Source: CALMKX01 sp036274895
GTDB lineage: Bacteria > Acidobacteriota > Thermoanaerobaculia > Multivoradales > SZUA-115
Reading direction: 5' to 3'
NCBI GenBank assembly: GCA_036274895.1
Contig: DASUEU010000056.1
Coordinates: 16,031 to 80,030, forward strand
DNA: 64,000 nt
This document shows, in pieces, positions 52,569 to 61,222 of this stretch. Position 1 is the first letter of the stretch. Each line of letters opens with the position of its first letter. Under the pieces are notes generated by a model. It had not been told where the DNA came from. It saw nothing but the letters and a program-made list of their open reading frames with translations, and did not search any database. The translations under genes were made by a program, and so were the position numbers.

Positions 52569-53447
52569 TCAGAGGTCGCTCCTCGCCAGGCGCCAGCAGG
52601 CGAGGGTAGGAGGCAGGAGGAGCCACAGCAGCAGGGAGGCGCCGAGCAGCAGGCCGGCCCCCAGGGCGCCGCGGGTGAAGCGCAAGAAGGCCAGCGAGGC
52701 CGCGCCGAAGGCCGTGGTGCCCTGGGTGGCGAGGAGGGCGCCGGTGCGGAAGGCGTCCACCGGGTTGGCGAGCACGGCGACGATCAGGGTGCGCGAGGCG
52801 AGCCCCGAAGGCAGGGTGGTGGCGATCGCCAGGGCGGCCAAGTCCCAGACGATCACCGCCCCGAACCACACCACCAGGGCCACGGCCAGGGCGCGGGCCC
52901 GCTTCACCTCGGTGGCGCCGGCGGCGATCAGGGCCGCCAAGCCGAGGAAGATGCCGGTGAGCACCAGGGAGCCCAGGGCCACCAGCAGGAAGGTGCCCAG
53001 GCCCCCCTCCCCGGCCTGGACGAAGATCACCAGCCCGGCGGCGCCGAAACCCAGGGCCTGGGCCGCGGCGAGAGCCAGGAAGAGCCCGAGCAGCCGCCCG
53101 AGCAGCAGCCGCGAGCGGGAGACCGGCTGGGAGTAGAGCATCTCGGCGGCGCCCCGCTCCGGCGTCAGGGCGAGCACGCCCATCAAGAGGGAGACCATCG
53201 GCACCAGGAGCAGCACCAGCTGCACCAGCGAGGCGGCGGTGCGGGCGAAGTCCTGGACGCCGTGGCCCCCCGAGAAGACGTAGCCCGAGCCGGCCACCGC
53301 CAGGGCGAGAGCGGCGAAGACGGCGGCGAAGATCTGCGTCCAGCGCGAGCGCAGGGCGAGGGTCAGCTCCAGGCGGGCGCAGAGCAGCAGCGGCGAGCTG
53401 CGGCGCTCCGGGCGGCTGGCGACGGGCTCGAGAGTGGTGGCGGTCAT
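52569..53447 (-). CDS. nosY: NosY-like ABC permease
   Basis: A 292-residue membrane protein with six hydrophobic segments (IFAAVFAALALAVAGSGYVF; LVQLVLLLVPMVSLLMGVLA), plus the NosY-type stretch GAAEMLYSQPVSRS. With NosF and NosD it forms the NosDFY complex that helps assemble the CuZ copper-sulfur centre of NosZ. ATG 53447 overlaps the nosL stop by 4 bp. It is the last gene of the cluster. Confidence 0.85.
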   Translation of the reverse strand: MTATTLEPVASRPERRSSPLLLCARLELTLALRSRWTQIFAAVFAALALAVAGSGYVFSGGHGVQDFARTAASLVQLVLLLVPMVSLLMGVLALTPERGAAEMLYSQPVSRSRLLLGRLLGLFLALAAAQALGFGAAGLVIFVQAGEGGLGTFLLVALGSLVLTGIFLGLAALIAAGATEVKRARALAVALVVWFGAVIVWDLAALAIATTLPSGLASRTLIVAVLANPVDAFRTGALLATQGTTAFGAASLAFLRFTRGALGAGLLLGASLLLWLLLPPTLACWRLARSDL

Positions 53448-53878
53448 GGCGATCCCTTCCGGCCGAGGACTTCGGCCCAGGTCCGGGGCGAGCCCCCGGC
53501 TGCTGCCGGGTCGGCGCCCCGCGAGGCGGCGTCCGCGTGGGCGATCAGCTGCGAGCGCATCGGCGTCCACAGGCCGGGCACCTCGGTGTAGGTCGCCGAC
53601 TCCGCCCGCACCCAGGCCGCCGTACGGTGGTCGGCCACCCAAGTCACCGCCCCCTCCCCCACCCGTCCGCCGCCCTCGAAATAGTGGGCCAGGCAGCCCA
53701 GGTCGTCGAAGAAGAGGGGCTCCTCCCCCGGCGCCACCACCTGCACGGCGAAATGCCGGTCCGAGACCGCCATGCGGCAGAAGGAGCAGGCATCGTTGGC
53801 GGTGTCGAGGGGAGCCGGGGCGGGGGGGCCGGAATGGCAGGCGGCGAGGAGAATCAAGCACCAGGACGCGACCAGCAT
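53444..53878 (-). CDS. nosL: NosL-like copper-chaperone lipoprotein
   Basis: A 144-residue lipoprotein (lipobox LLAAC) with the NosL copper-binding motif in DACSFCRMAVSD (CxxCxM), followed by FFDDLGCLAHYF, a conserved NosL segment. Family knowledge: NosL delivers Cu(I) to NosDFY for CuZ assembly. ATG 53878 is chosen; upstream lies the repeat at 53885-54062, which has displaced any native leader. It overlaps nosY. Confidence 0.83.
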   Translation of the reverse strand: MLVASWCLILLAACHSGPPAPAPLDTANDACSFCRMAVSDRHFAVQVVAPGEEPLFFDDLGCLAHYFEGGGRVGEGAVTWVADHRTAAWVRAESATYTEVPGLWTPMRSQLIAHADAASRGADPAAAGGSPRTWAEVLGRKGSP

Positions 53879-53884
53879 CGCGAG

Positions 53885-54062
53885 GCGTTGAAACGCCACG
53901 CTAGCTAAACACGTCCCTTCGGGACGGGAGATCCTGCCGCCGTCCCGCCAGGGACGTTCATGCGTAGCGAGGGATTTCAATCCCTCGTGAACGAGGCGCC
54001 CCCTCCCCGGAGGCCGCAGAGCGGCCGGACTCGCGTTCCCACGCAGAGCGTGGGAACGAGGA
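53885..54062. repeat. Dispersed repeat inside the nos operon
   Basis: About 180 bp between nosF and nosL. It has the CACGTCCCTTCGGGACG hairpin, GAGGGATTTCAATCCCTC, and GTTCCCACGC-AGA-GCGTGGGAAC (54034-54058), modules shared with 16910-17105. It separates nosL from its Shine-Dalgarno and could weaken or partly end transcription. Confidence 0.7.
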
Positions 54063-54072
54063 GAGAAAGCTC

Positions 54073-54972
54073 TCACTTCCCACCCCCCACCAGCTCGCGA
54101 TAAAGCCCATCCAGCCGGCCTTCTTCGGTCGAGAGGCCGGTGATGGCGGCGCCGCGGCGGTGGAGCAGCTCGAGCACCGCCGGGCGGCGGGCGGCGTGGC
54201 CGGGGACGATCAGCTCGTCCCGCGCCCAAACCGCGCCGGGGACGAAGTGGCGGACCTCGTCGAGCAGCTCCGGGGCGGGTTGAGCCAGGCGCACCCGCAG
54301 CAGGCCCCGCTCGGCCATGCGCTCGACCAGCTCCTGCTGGCTGAGCACGGCGACCAGCCGGCCCGCCACCAGCACCGCGAAGCGGTCCGCGATGCGCTCC
54401 ACGTCCCCTAGCTGGTGCGAGGTGAAGAGCACCGTGCGGCCCAGCCGGCGCCGGCGCTCGATCTCGCCGTAGAAGGCACACAGGCCGTCCGGGTCGAGGG
54501 CCGCAGTGGGCTCATCGAGCAGCAGCAGGGGGGCGTCCGGCAGCAGGGCCGCGGCGAGGCCCAGGCGCTGGAGCATGCCGCCCGAGTAGGTCGTCACCGC
54601 CCGCTCCCCGGCGCCGTTGAGCGAAGCGAAGCGCAGCACCTCGGCCGTGCGCTCCGGGGCAACGCCGCGCAGGCGGCGGTAGAGCTCGAGCACCTCGCGG
54701 CCGGTGGCCGCCGCTGGGAAGGAGACTTTCTGGGGCAGATAGGAGAGGCTGCGGCGGGCCTCCGGCTCCCCGGCCGGCTGCAGGCAGGAGCCCACCCGTA
54801 CCTCGCCGCAGGTGGGCCGGATCAGCCCGGCCGCGGCCTTGAGCGCAGTGGTCTTGCCCGAGCCGTTGGGGCCGAGCAGGGCCACCACCTCGCCGGCCTC
54901 GACCTCGAGGCTCAGGTCCTCGACGGCGGTGACGTTGCCGAAGCGCTTGGTGAAGCCGCGGTAGGAGATCAT
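54073..54972 (-). CDS. nosF: NosF ABC ATPase
   Basis: A 299-residue ATPase: Walker A GPNGSGKT, signature YSGGMLQR, Walker B LLLLDEPTAALD, switch His in FTSHQL. It pairs with NosY and NosD for CuZ maturation. ATG 54972 overlaps the nosD stop (ATGA). After its stop lies the repeat that splits the cluster. Confidence 0.88.
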   Translation of the reverse strand: MISYRGFTKRFGNVTAVEDLSLEVEAGEVVALLGPNGSGKTTALKAAAGLIRPTCGEVRVGSCLQPAGEPEARRSLSYLPQKVSFPAAATGREVLELYRRLRGVAPERTAEVLRFASLNGAGERAVTTYSGGMLQRLGLAAALLPDAPLLLLDEPTAALDPDGLCAFYGEIERRRRLGRTVLFTSHQLGDVERIADRFAVLVAGRLVAVLSQQELVERMAERGLLRVRLAQPAPELLDEVRHFVPGAVWARDELIVPGHAARRPAVLELLHRRGAAITGLSTEEGRLDGLYRELVGGGK

Positions 54973-56342
54973 CCCCGCCTCCTCCCTCTCACGAACAGCA
55001 TCAGGCCGCCACCGAGCAGCGCCAGGGAGCCCGCGAGGCCGCCTAGATCCGCCCGACCCTCGGCCGCCGCGGCCCGGGGGGCGCGCGAGGCCGGCGGCCG
55101 GGCCAGGGGGGTCCGGTCCTCCACCGGGATCGGGTCGAGCACCGGGAAGACCTGCTCGGCTGCGGCGAGGGCCCGGGCGCCGGGCCCCTGGGCCATCAGG
55201 TCGGCGGCGGTCAGGTTGCCGCGGAAGTGATCGAAGACGTTCGACAGCCGGTAGGGGCGATCGGAGATGCCGTCGCCGTCGAGGTCGGGCTCGAGATGGT
55301 CCGACCAGTAGTTGCCGGCAAAGACCGTGTCCGTGCGCCGTCCCACCAGGGTCAGGGGCGACAGGTTGGCGACGAAGGTGTTGCCTTCGAAACGGTTTTC
55401 GCCGCACGAGTCATAGAGCACGATGGCGGTGTCGGAGGAGGCCACGACGTTGCCACGGAAAACGTTGCGGTACGAGCCTTCGAGGAACAGACCGCGAGCG
55501 TTGTCGGCGATCAGGTTGTCCTCGGCCACCACCTCGTCGCAAGCCTTGAGCAGCAGCCCCACCGAGGCGAAGCCGCGGTTCCTCACTAACTGATTGCGCC
55601 GGAAGACGATGCGCTTCGAGTACATCAGGGCGGTGCCCGCGGCGCCGTTCTCGAAGCGGTTGTCCTCGAAGAGATTGTCGTCCGAGAACATGTAGTGCAG
55701 GCCGTAGCGCAGGTCGCGGGCGACGTTACCCCGCACCACGCCATGGGAGGAGCTCTGGACGTAGAGGCCGTCGCGGGTGTCCGAGATCCGGTTGTCTTCG
55801 AGGCGGAAGCCGCGGGTGTTCCAGACGTGGATCCCCGAGCCCTTCTCGCCCGCTTCCTTGCCGGGGATGCCCTCAATGACCGAGCCCTCGACGGCGGCCC
55901 CGTGAGCCTCGCGCAGGTAGACGCCGAACAGACTGCCCCGGATGTTGCACCGACGGATCGAGGCGCCCTCTGCGGCCACGTGGATGCCCGAGGCGTCCCG
56001 GCCGAGGTCGCCACCGCCCCGGCCGTCGAGGTCGAAGCCCTCGATCGTCACCCCGGCAGCCCGCACCCGCACCACACTGCCGTGGCCGGAGCCGAGCAGC
56101 AGAGGCCGGTCCCGCCCCACCAGGTGAAGAGGCTTCTCGATCAGCAGATCGCCCGGGTAGGTGCCGGCCTCGACGACGATCGTCTCGCCCGGCAGGGCAG
56201 CATCGAGCCGACTCTGGAGGGGCGAGAGGTCCGCCGCCGCCGGCCGGCCTTCCAGCGTCGCGGACGGTGGCGCGGCCTCATCGGCCCCTGCCGTGAAGGC
56301 GAGCAGGCCCAACAGGGCGGCGAGGGCGAGGCTGCGGTTCAT
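54969..56342 (-). CDS. nosD: NosD periplasmic copper-processing protein
   Basis: A 457-residue exported protein with a signal peptide (LALAALLGLLAFTAGA) and a right-handed beta-helix of carbohydrate-binding/parallel repeats (IRGSLFGVYLREAHG; NRISDTRDGLYVQSS; NYWSDHLEPDLDGDG, typical of NosD). The C-terminus has one hydrophobic segment (LAGSLALLGGGLMLFV) that could anchor it. It works with NosFY. It overlaps nosB. Confidence 0.9.
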   Translation of the reverse strand: MNRSLALAALLGLLAFTAGADEAAPPSATLEGRPAAADLSPLQSRLDAALPGETIVVEAGTYPGDLLIEKPLHLVGRDRPLLLGSGHGSVVRVRAAGVTIEGFDLDGRGGGDLGRDASGIHVAAEGASIRRCNIRGSLFGVYLREAHGAAVEGSVIEGIPGKEAGEKGSGIHVWNTRGFRLEDNRISDTRDGLYVQSSSHGVVRGNVARDLRYGLHYMFSDDNLFEDNRFENGAAGTALMYSKRIVFRRNQLVRNRGFASVGLLLKACDEVVAEDNLIADNARGLFLEGSYRNVFRGNVVASSDTAIVLYDSCGENRFEGNTFVANLSPLTLVGRRTDTVFAGNYWSDHLEPDLDGDGISDRPYRLSNVFDHFRGNLTAADLMAQGPGARALAAAEQVFPVLDPIPVEDRTPLARPPASRAPRAAAAEGRADLGGLAGSLALLGGGLMLFVRGRRRG

Positions 56343-56965
56343 CCCGCCTCCGGCCCAGGACGCCGCGCCCGCCGCCAGGCCAGCAGCAGGCCGCCGGCCA
56401 GCAACAAAGTCACCATGCCCAGCAGGTACGAGGACAGCGAGGGATAGGAGTACACGGTGAAGTTGGCCAGCACCTTCTCGCCGAAGACCGGCGGCATGAA
56501 GGGCTCGACCTTCACCGCCGCCGTGGGGGCGAGGTCGTGGCCGTAGCGGTAGAGCTTGTAGGCGAAGGACCACAGCGAGAACGAGGCGAAGTAGAGCATC
56601 AGCACGGTCACGTCGAGCAAGGCGGCGAGCTGGCCGTGCACGGCGGCCCGCAAGAACAGCAACGCGAGGGCGCCGAGAACGAAAGGCATCCACTTGAACT
56701 CGGTGAAGTCCGAAGCCGCGAGATCTTTCATCCCGATGTAGTGGTTCAGGATGTTGATCTCGGGGATGTCCTGGCCATTGTTGCCGCCTTCCAGGCGATG
56801 GCTGTAGATCGACAGACGCAGCCCCTCCGGGTACTGCGGTGCGAACATGGTCAGCTGCCACAAGGGAAAGAAATAGGTCAGCAGGATCAGCAGAGCGGAA
56901 ACCACCAGCAGCGTCCGCGGGACCTTGCCGATCGGCTCGTTCAACCATCCAGGGGACGCTGCCAT
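56339..56965 (-). CDS. nosB: NosB-like membrane protein
   Basis: A 208-residue membrane protein with about four hydrophobic segments (TLLVVSALLILLTYFFPLWQ; FVLGALALLFL; VTVLMLYFASFSLW; YLLGMVTLLLAGGLLL). Clade II nos clusters carry a protein of this size and position directly after nosZ, named NosB; sequence motifs shared by the family include LFPLWQ-like and DIPEINILNHYIGM. The role is not established, perhaps in electron delivery. It starts 14 nt after the nosZ stop and overlaps nosD. Confidence 0.75.
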   Translation of the reverse strand: MAASPGWLNEPIGKVPRTLLVVSALLILLTYFFPLWQLTMFAPQYPEGLRLSIYSHRLEGGNNGQDIPEINILNHYIGMKDLAASDFTEFKWMPFVLGALALLFLRAAVHGQLAALLDVTVLMLYFASFSLWSFAYKLYRYGHDLAPTAAVKVEPFMPPVFGEKVLANFTVYSYPSLSSYLLGMVTLLLAGGLLLAWRRARRPGPEAG

Positions 56966-56979
56966 GGCTCGCCTCCTTC

Positions 56980-58845
56980 CTACTGCGCGTTGACGATCAG
57001 ATAGCCCTGCATCTCCTGGTGGAGAGCCGAGCAGAAGTTGGTGCAGTAGTAGGGGAAGACTCCTTGTCTGTCGGCCTTGAAGGTGAAGGTCTTGGTCTCG
57101 CCCGGATCGACCACCACGTTGATGTTGTAGTCGAGCAGGCCGAAGCCGTGCAGCTCGTCCGTGGTCTGCTCGATGTTGGTGATCGCCACCACCACGGTGT
57201 CGCCCTTGTTGACATTGATCACCGTCGGCCACAGGGTCGAGCGCACCGCCACTACCTTGGCGATCACCTTGTCGCCCTGGCGGGTCACCCCGGCGTCCTT
57301 GACGTCCCACACCGCCAGCGGGTGCTTGTTCTCCTCCTTGGGATAGACCTCGATCGGCTTGATCTTGTCGGCCTTGATGATCTGCGCGTAGTGCGGCTCG
57401 GGCTCGGTGAAGGCGTCGTAGAGGAGCTTCATCTTCTCCTCGCTGATGTCCACCAGCTGCGAGGACTCCGGCTGCGACGGGCCCACCGAGAGGTGCCGGC
57501 CGTGGGAGAGCTTGTTGAGGCCCACCAGGTACTTGCCGTCGGGGCTGACAGTGTCGCCCTCGGCAGCCGCGAGGTGGCCGATCGAATAGGACATCGGGAC
57601 CTTGTCCACCACCTCCCAGGTGCCGAGCTTCCACTTGGCGATGGCGCTGTCGACGAAGAGCGAAGTGTAGGCGTAACCATCGGGGCCGAACTGGGTGTGC
57701 AGCGGTCCCAGGCCCACCGGCACCTCGGCGTCCTTGATCGACTCGTACTTGAGCACCGGGATGCCGTCTTCGTCGCCCGAGAAGTCCCGGTTGCGGATCG
57801 CGGTCAGGACCTTCTCCGTGTTGAAGACCGTGGTGACGCCCTGGAGCTTGCCCGAGCCGATGATGTACTTGCCGTCCGGGCTGACGTCGACGCCGTGGGG
57901 GGACTTGCCGCAGGGCAGGAAGTAGACCAGGCCCGGCACCTTCTTGGGGTCGAGCACCGGCACGCCGCCGATGGTGTCCGCCTTGCCCTCGGCAACGGCC
58001 TTGGCGGCACCGCGCCAATCAATGGCGGCGATGTAGTCACGATCACGCTGCGTGGAGCTCACCTCGAGCTGACCGGTCGCCCGCTCGGCGTTGTAGGAGG
58101 TCCAGAACATCCAGCCGTCCGAGGCGAGCTTGCCGGCGTCGCCCAGGTCGTAGTCGAAGGGCGGCATCAGGATCTCCCAGCCGAGGGACATCCTGCCGGT
58201 ACCCGGCTCGATGGCGATCGCCGCCACCACGCCCTTGTATTGGCCGGCGTAGTTCTCGATCGGTGCCACCGTGCCCTTGGGGATGGGGATCGAGAAACGT
58301 GAGGCCATCATCGAGTACTCGCTGTTCGGGGTGACGAAGGCCGAGGCGTGGTTGCCCGAGACGTTGGGGATGGGACCCAGGATCTGCTTGGTCTTGAAGT
58401 CGCGCAGGTCGACCCGGGCCACCCGGCCGTTCATGTCGTTGACGAAGAGCCAGCGGCCGTCGTACTCACCCCCCGTTTCCGACAGCGAGGGATGGTGCAC
58501 GTCGCCCCACGTCAGGCCGCCGAGCATGGCCCTCGACTCGTCGTCGAAACCGTAACCGGTGGCGGGGTACGGGGTGTAGACCGGGATGGTCGAGATGTGG
58601 CGCATCGAGGGTATGCCGTAGACGTAGACCTGGCCCGAGTGGCCCCCCGAGGCGAAGAAGTAGTACTCGTCGAGGTCGCCCGGGGCGACATAGGTCTTCT
58701 GGGCGGCAACCGCCAGGTCGGAGACCACTGCGGTGCCGGCCTTCTTGCCCTTTGGAGCCGAGGGGGCGCAGGAGATCGCCACCCCGAGCGCCACCAGGCC
58801 GAAAGCGAGGCTCCACCCGAGCAGGATCTTGGGCTTCTCGCGCAT
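56980..58845 (-). CDS. nosZ: Nitrous oxide reductase, clade II (Sec type)
   Basis: A 621-residue periplasmic enzyme that reduces N2O to N2. The N-terminus (MREKPKILLGW, then SISC-like lipobox AISC at 26) is a Sec or lipoprotein signal rather than a Tat signal, marking clade II. CuZ ligand regions include DVHH (115-118) and GNHASAF (His166); the CuA site is YYCTNFCSALHQEM (Cys601, Cys605, His609, Met612). The beta-propeller precedes the cupredoxin domain. GGAG precedes the ATG. No nosR is present in the window. Confidence 0.95.
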   Translation of the reverse strand: MREKPKILLGWSLAFGLVALGVAISCAPSAPKGKKAGTAVVSDLAVAAQKTYVAPGDLDEYYFFASGGHSGQVYVYGIPSMRHISTIPVYTPYPATGYGFDDESRAMLGGLTWGDVHHPSLSETGGEYDGRWLFVNDMNGRVARVDLRDFKTKQILGPIPNVSGNHASAFVTPNSEYSMMASRFSIPIPKGTVAPIENYAGQYKGVVAAIAIEPGTGRMSLGWEILMPPFDYDLGDAGKLASDGWMFWTSYNAERATGQLEVSSTQRDRDYIAAIDWRGAAKAVAEGKADTIGGVPVLDPKKVPGLVYFLPCGKSPHGVDVSPDGKYIIGSGKLQGVTTVFNTEKVLTAIRNRDFSGDEDGIPVLKYESIKDAEVPVGLGPLHTQFGPDGYAYTSLFVDSAIAKWKLGTWEVVDKVPMSYSIGHLAAAEGDTVSPDGKYLVGLNKLSHGRHLSVGPSQPESSQLVDISEEKMKLLYDAFTEPEPHYAQIIKADKIKPIEVYPKEENKHPLAVWDVKDAGVTRQGDKVIAKVVAVRSTLWPTVINVNKGDTVVVAITNIEQTTDELHGFGLLDYNINVVVDPGETKTFTFKADRQGVFPYYCTNFCSALHQEMQGYLIVNAQ

Positions 58846-58935
58846 GGCTTGCTCCTTTCGTGGATCGTTGGTAGGGAGAACGGAGTCCTTCTCTGGTCCT
58901 CGAAGGGGAGCTTGTCGCAAGCCGAAACGAGGCGG

Positions 58936-58951
58936 TATGACAGCCGTCATA
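58936..58951. promoter_or_regulatory. Crp/Fnr-family operator upstream of nosZ
   Basis: ATGAC-N4-GTCAT at 58937-58950, a perfect palindrome with TGAC/GTCA half-sites and 4-bp spacing, the form used by DNR/NnrR-type regulators of denitrification (TTGAC-N4-GTCAA). It lies about 92 bp upstream of the nosZ start. No regulator gene is in the window. No convincing -10 is resolved. Confidence 0.6.
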
Positions 58952-58988
58952 GGGCGCCCCTGGCGAGCCAGGTGGGACGACCTTCACC

Positions 58989-59201
58989 ATGAGCCACGGC
59001 ACGCTCGCCGAGGCACCCTCAGCACTGGAGCTTTCGCTTGACGAGTTGTTCGCCCTTCCCGAGGACGAGTCGGGAGAGTAGGCGGAAGGTCTGCTCGAGG
59101 AGGAAGAAGCGTCGGACTACCTGCGCGAGATCCTGGCTGGGCGGCGATCCACCAACTCGAGGGGTCGCTCCCTCCGCGACCTGCTCGGCGGCAGGCCCTG
59201 A
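58989..59201 (+). pseudogene. Small ORF with in-frame stop
   Basis: From ATG 58989 the frame reads MSHGTLAEAPSALELSLDEL, hits TAG at 59079, then continues in the same frame for 39 more codons with good coding character (SDYLREILAGRR; SLRDLLGGRP) to TGA 59199. A single base change would explain this as a 70-residue pseudogene. No family recognised; the acidic/helical pattern is antitoxin-like. Together with the operator above, this is the content of the gap between nosZ and the OmpA gene. Confidence 0.4.
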
Positions 59202-59205
59202 GCCC

Positions 59206-59910
59206 TCAGCCGCCGCCCTTCTCCACCACGATCTCCACCCGGCGGTTCTGCTGGCGGCCGGCAGCGGTGGCGTTGTCGGCCACCGGCCGCGATTCGCCGT
59301 GGCCGACGGTGGCCAGGCGGCCGGCGGCGACGCCGTGAGCCGCGAGCCAGGAGCGCACCGACTCGGCGCGCTCCAGCGACAGCCTCTGGTTGTACTCCTC
59401 GGAGGCGATCGAGTCGGTGTGGCCCTCGATCCGCGCCGGCCGGGTGCCGTAGGCCGCGAGCACCTCGGCCACCTCGGCGAGCGTCCGCTCCGCGTCGAGC
59501 CGAAGGGCGGCGGAGTCGAAGTCGAACAGCACCGCGCCGGGCAGCCGGATGGTGACCTCGGTGGCGGTCTCCTCGGCGCCGAGGCGCGACAGCCGGCCGG
59601 CGAGCGAGGTATCGGCGCCGGCCACCGTGCTCTGGAAGCCCTCGATGCCGGTGGTCGTGTCCACCAGGGTGGTGATGTGCATCGCGAGCCGGGTGGTCTT
59701 GTCGGCGTTCCATTCCGCCGCGAGCACCGCCTCGGCCAGGGCCTGCGCTCCGGGCGGCTCCGGGTCCACCCACGCCGCCGCGGGCTCGCCGGCAGAAGTG
59801 GCACGCGGCTGGCGGCCGGCCGCGGGAGCGGCGGTGGTCTCCCCACCGCCGCCACAGGCCGCCAGAGCGAGAACCAGCCCGCAGGCGCCGAGCCCAGCGT
59901 TGCCGGCCAT
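59206..59910 (-). CDS. OmpA-family lipoprotein
   Basis: A 234-residue lipoprotein (lipobox LALAACG) with a C-terminal OmpA peptidoglycan-binding domain: FDFDSAALRLDAERTL, IEGHTDSIASEEYNQ, SLERAESVRSW and VGHGESRPVADN. It should tether the outer envelope to peptidoglycan. It starts 1 nt after the next gene's stop, in an operon with it. Confidence 0.88.
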   Translation of the reverse strand: MAGNAGLGACGLVLALAACGGGGETTAAPAAGRQPRATSAGEPAAAWVDPEPPGAQALAEAVLAAEWNADKTTRLAMHITTLVDTTTGIEGFQSTVAGADTSLAGRLSRLGAEETATEVTIRLPGAVLFDFDSAALRLDAERTLAEVAEVLAAYGTRPARIEGHTDSIASEEYNQRLSLERAESVRSWLAAHGVAAGRLATVGHGESRPVADNATAAGRQQNRRVEIVVEKGGG

Positions 59911-59911
59911 G

Positions 59912-60394
59912 CTACTTCTCGGTGATCGGAACCTCTTCCAGAGGCTCCGCGTTGGAGAAGAACACCGTCAGCGTCTTGACCGCTACCGGCGGCGCCGGGA
60001 ACTTGATCCAGTAGCGCCGGCTCTCGCCGGCGGGGACGTTCTCCTGGATGCCATAGGTGTCGCTGCCGAGGTACTCGCTCTCCGAGGCCACCAGGTTGCC
60101 TTCCTTGTCCGTCAGGGCGTAGTACTTGGTGCCGCTCTCCTCGTCCACCAGGTAGGTGGTGACGCTTCTCCCCTTGAGGCCGAAGTGCACCGCCTTGGCC
60201 TCGGCGGCGCCGTTCCTCACCGTCCACTTGACGGTGAGCACGCTGGCCTTGCGTTCGACGCTCGCCAGGTCGATGGTGACCCCGGGCCAGTTGGTCTCGA
60301 CGCTGGCCAGGGGCTTCGCCTGGGCCCTGGCCAGGGCTGGAAGAAGCAGCAAGGCGGTGAGGGCGAGCGAGAACGAAGTCGCGATCGTGCGCAT
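59912..60394 (-). CDS. Exported protein of unknown function
   Basis: A 160-residue protein with a signal peptide (SLALTALLLLPALARA) and a beta-sandwich mature part (VLTVKWTVRNGAAEAKAVHF; RRYWIKFPAPPVAVKTLTVF), resembling adhesion or Ig-like modules. AGGAGG precedes ATG 60394. It is cotranscribed with the OmpA lipoprotein. Confidence 0.65.
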   Translation of the reverse strand: MRTIATSFSLALTALLLLPALARAQAKPLASVETNWPGVTIDLASVERKASVLTVKWTVRNGAAEAKAVHFGLKGRSVTTYLVDEESGTKYYALTDKEGNLVASESEYLGSDTYGIQENVPAGESRRYWIKFPAPPVAVKTLTVFFSNAEPLEEVPITEK

Positions 60395-60551
60395 GGCGAA
60401 CCTCCTGATCCCTGCACCCCGGCGGCGCTGGCGGTGTTTCCCGATGACTGGCTGAACTCTACTCCAAAGTGCTGATCCAGATGATGCCTCACCGCTGGGT
60501 CTCGCCCGGCTCCGGTTGCTGGCCCCTGTCTTTCGGTCTATTCTGGTCTCC

Positions 60552-60833
60552 ATGGCACGCACCCTCTCCGCCACCGAGGCCGCCCGCACCTTCTCCGACC
60601 TGCTGGACCGGACCCGGTATGGCGGCGAGACTTTCGTCATCGTCCAAGGGCGGGAGGAAGTAGCTCGGCTCGTACCTCCGAAGGATCCGGCCCCAGCCGG
60701 CACCCTTGGAGATTTTCTGAGGCTACTGCGCGAACGACGCGCAGAGGGTCTGGTCGACGAGGACTTCGCCTCCGACCTCGCCCAGATCCAAGCCTCGGTG
60801 CCGCCTTCGCCCGGCGACCCATGGGAATCCTGA
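60552..60833 (+). CDS. Phd/YefM-type antitoxin
   Basis: A 93-residue protein starting LSATEAARTFSDLLDR, the DNA-binding N-terminus of the Phd family, with ETFVIVQGREEVARLVP and an acidic C-terminal toxin-binding tail. It overlaps the PIN toxin gene by 13 bp. It normally neutralises and represses the pair. Confidence 0.85.
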   Translation: MARTLSATEAARTFSDLLDRTRYGGETFVIVQGREEVARLVPPKDPAPAGTLGDFLRLLRERRAEGLVDEDFASDLAQIQASVPPSPGDPWES

Positions 60834-61222
60834 TCGACTCCAGTGTCTTCATCGCTGAGGAGCGCAGCGGCGGGGACCTCGAATCTCTCGTCTTTGCCTT
60901 CGAGAGCGAGCCAATGGGCATCGCCGCGATCACGGCGGCGGAACTCCTTCACGGGGTCTTGCGGGCCGATTCGACGCTCCGGCGGAGTCGCCGCGAGCAG
61001 TTCGTCGAAGAGGTGTTCGTTCGTTTCCGGGTGCTTGCGTTCGATCTCGAGGTGGCTCGCACCTACACTCGCCTGTGGGTCGAAGCGCAAGCCAGCGGGG
61101 CCTCCATAGCCCCGCATGACCTCATGATCGCCGCAACCGCCCTCTGCCACAACCTGCGCCTGCTCACACACAATGTTCGCCACTTCAACCGCTTCGATGG
61201 CCTCCAGCTGATCGTTGCCTAG
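60821..61222 (+). CDS. vapC: VapC-type PIN-domain toxin
   Basis: A 133-residue PIN ribonuclease with conserved acidic residues: Asp in LIDSSVFIA, Glu in AAELLHGV, Asp in IAPHDLMIAATA and Asn/Asp near LLTHNVRHFNRF. These are the four metal-binding positions. The target RNA is unknown. Its stop overlaps the convergent cytochrome c gene by 4 bp. Confidence 0.9.
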   Translation: MGILIDSSVFIAEERSGGDLESLVFAFESEPMGIAAITAAELLHGVLRADSTLRRSRREQFVEEVFVRFRVLAFDLEVARTYTRLWVEAQASGASIAPHDLMIAATALCHNLRLLTHNVRHFNRFDGLQLIVA

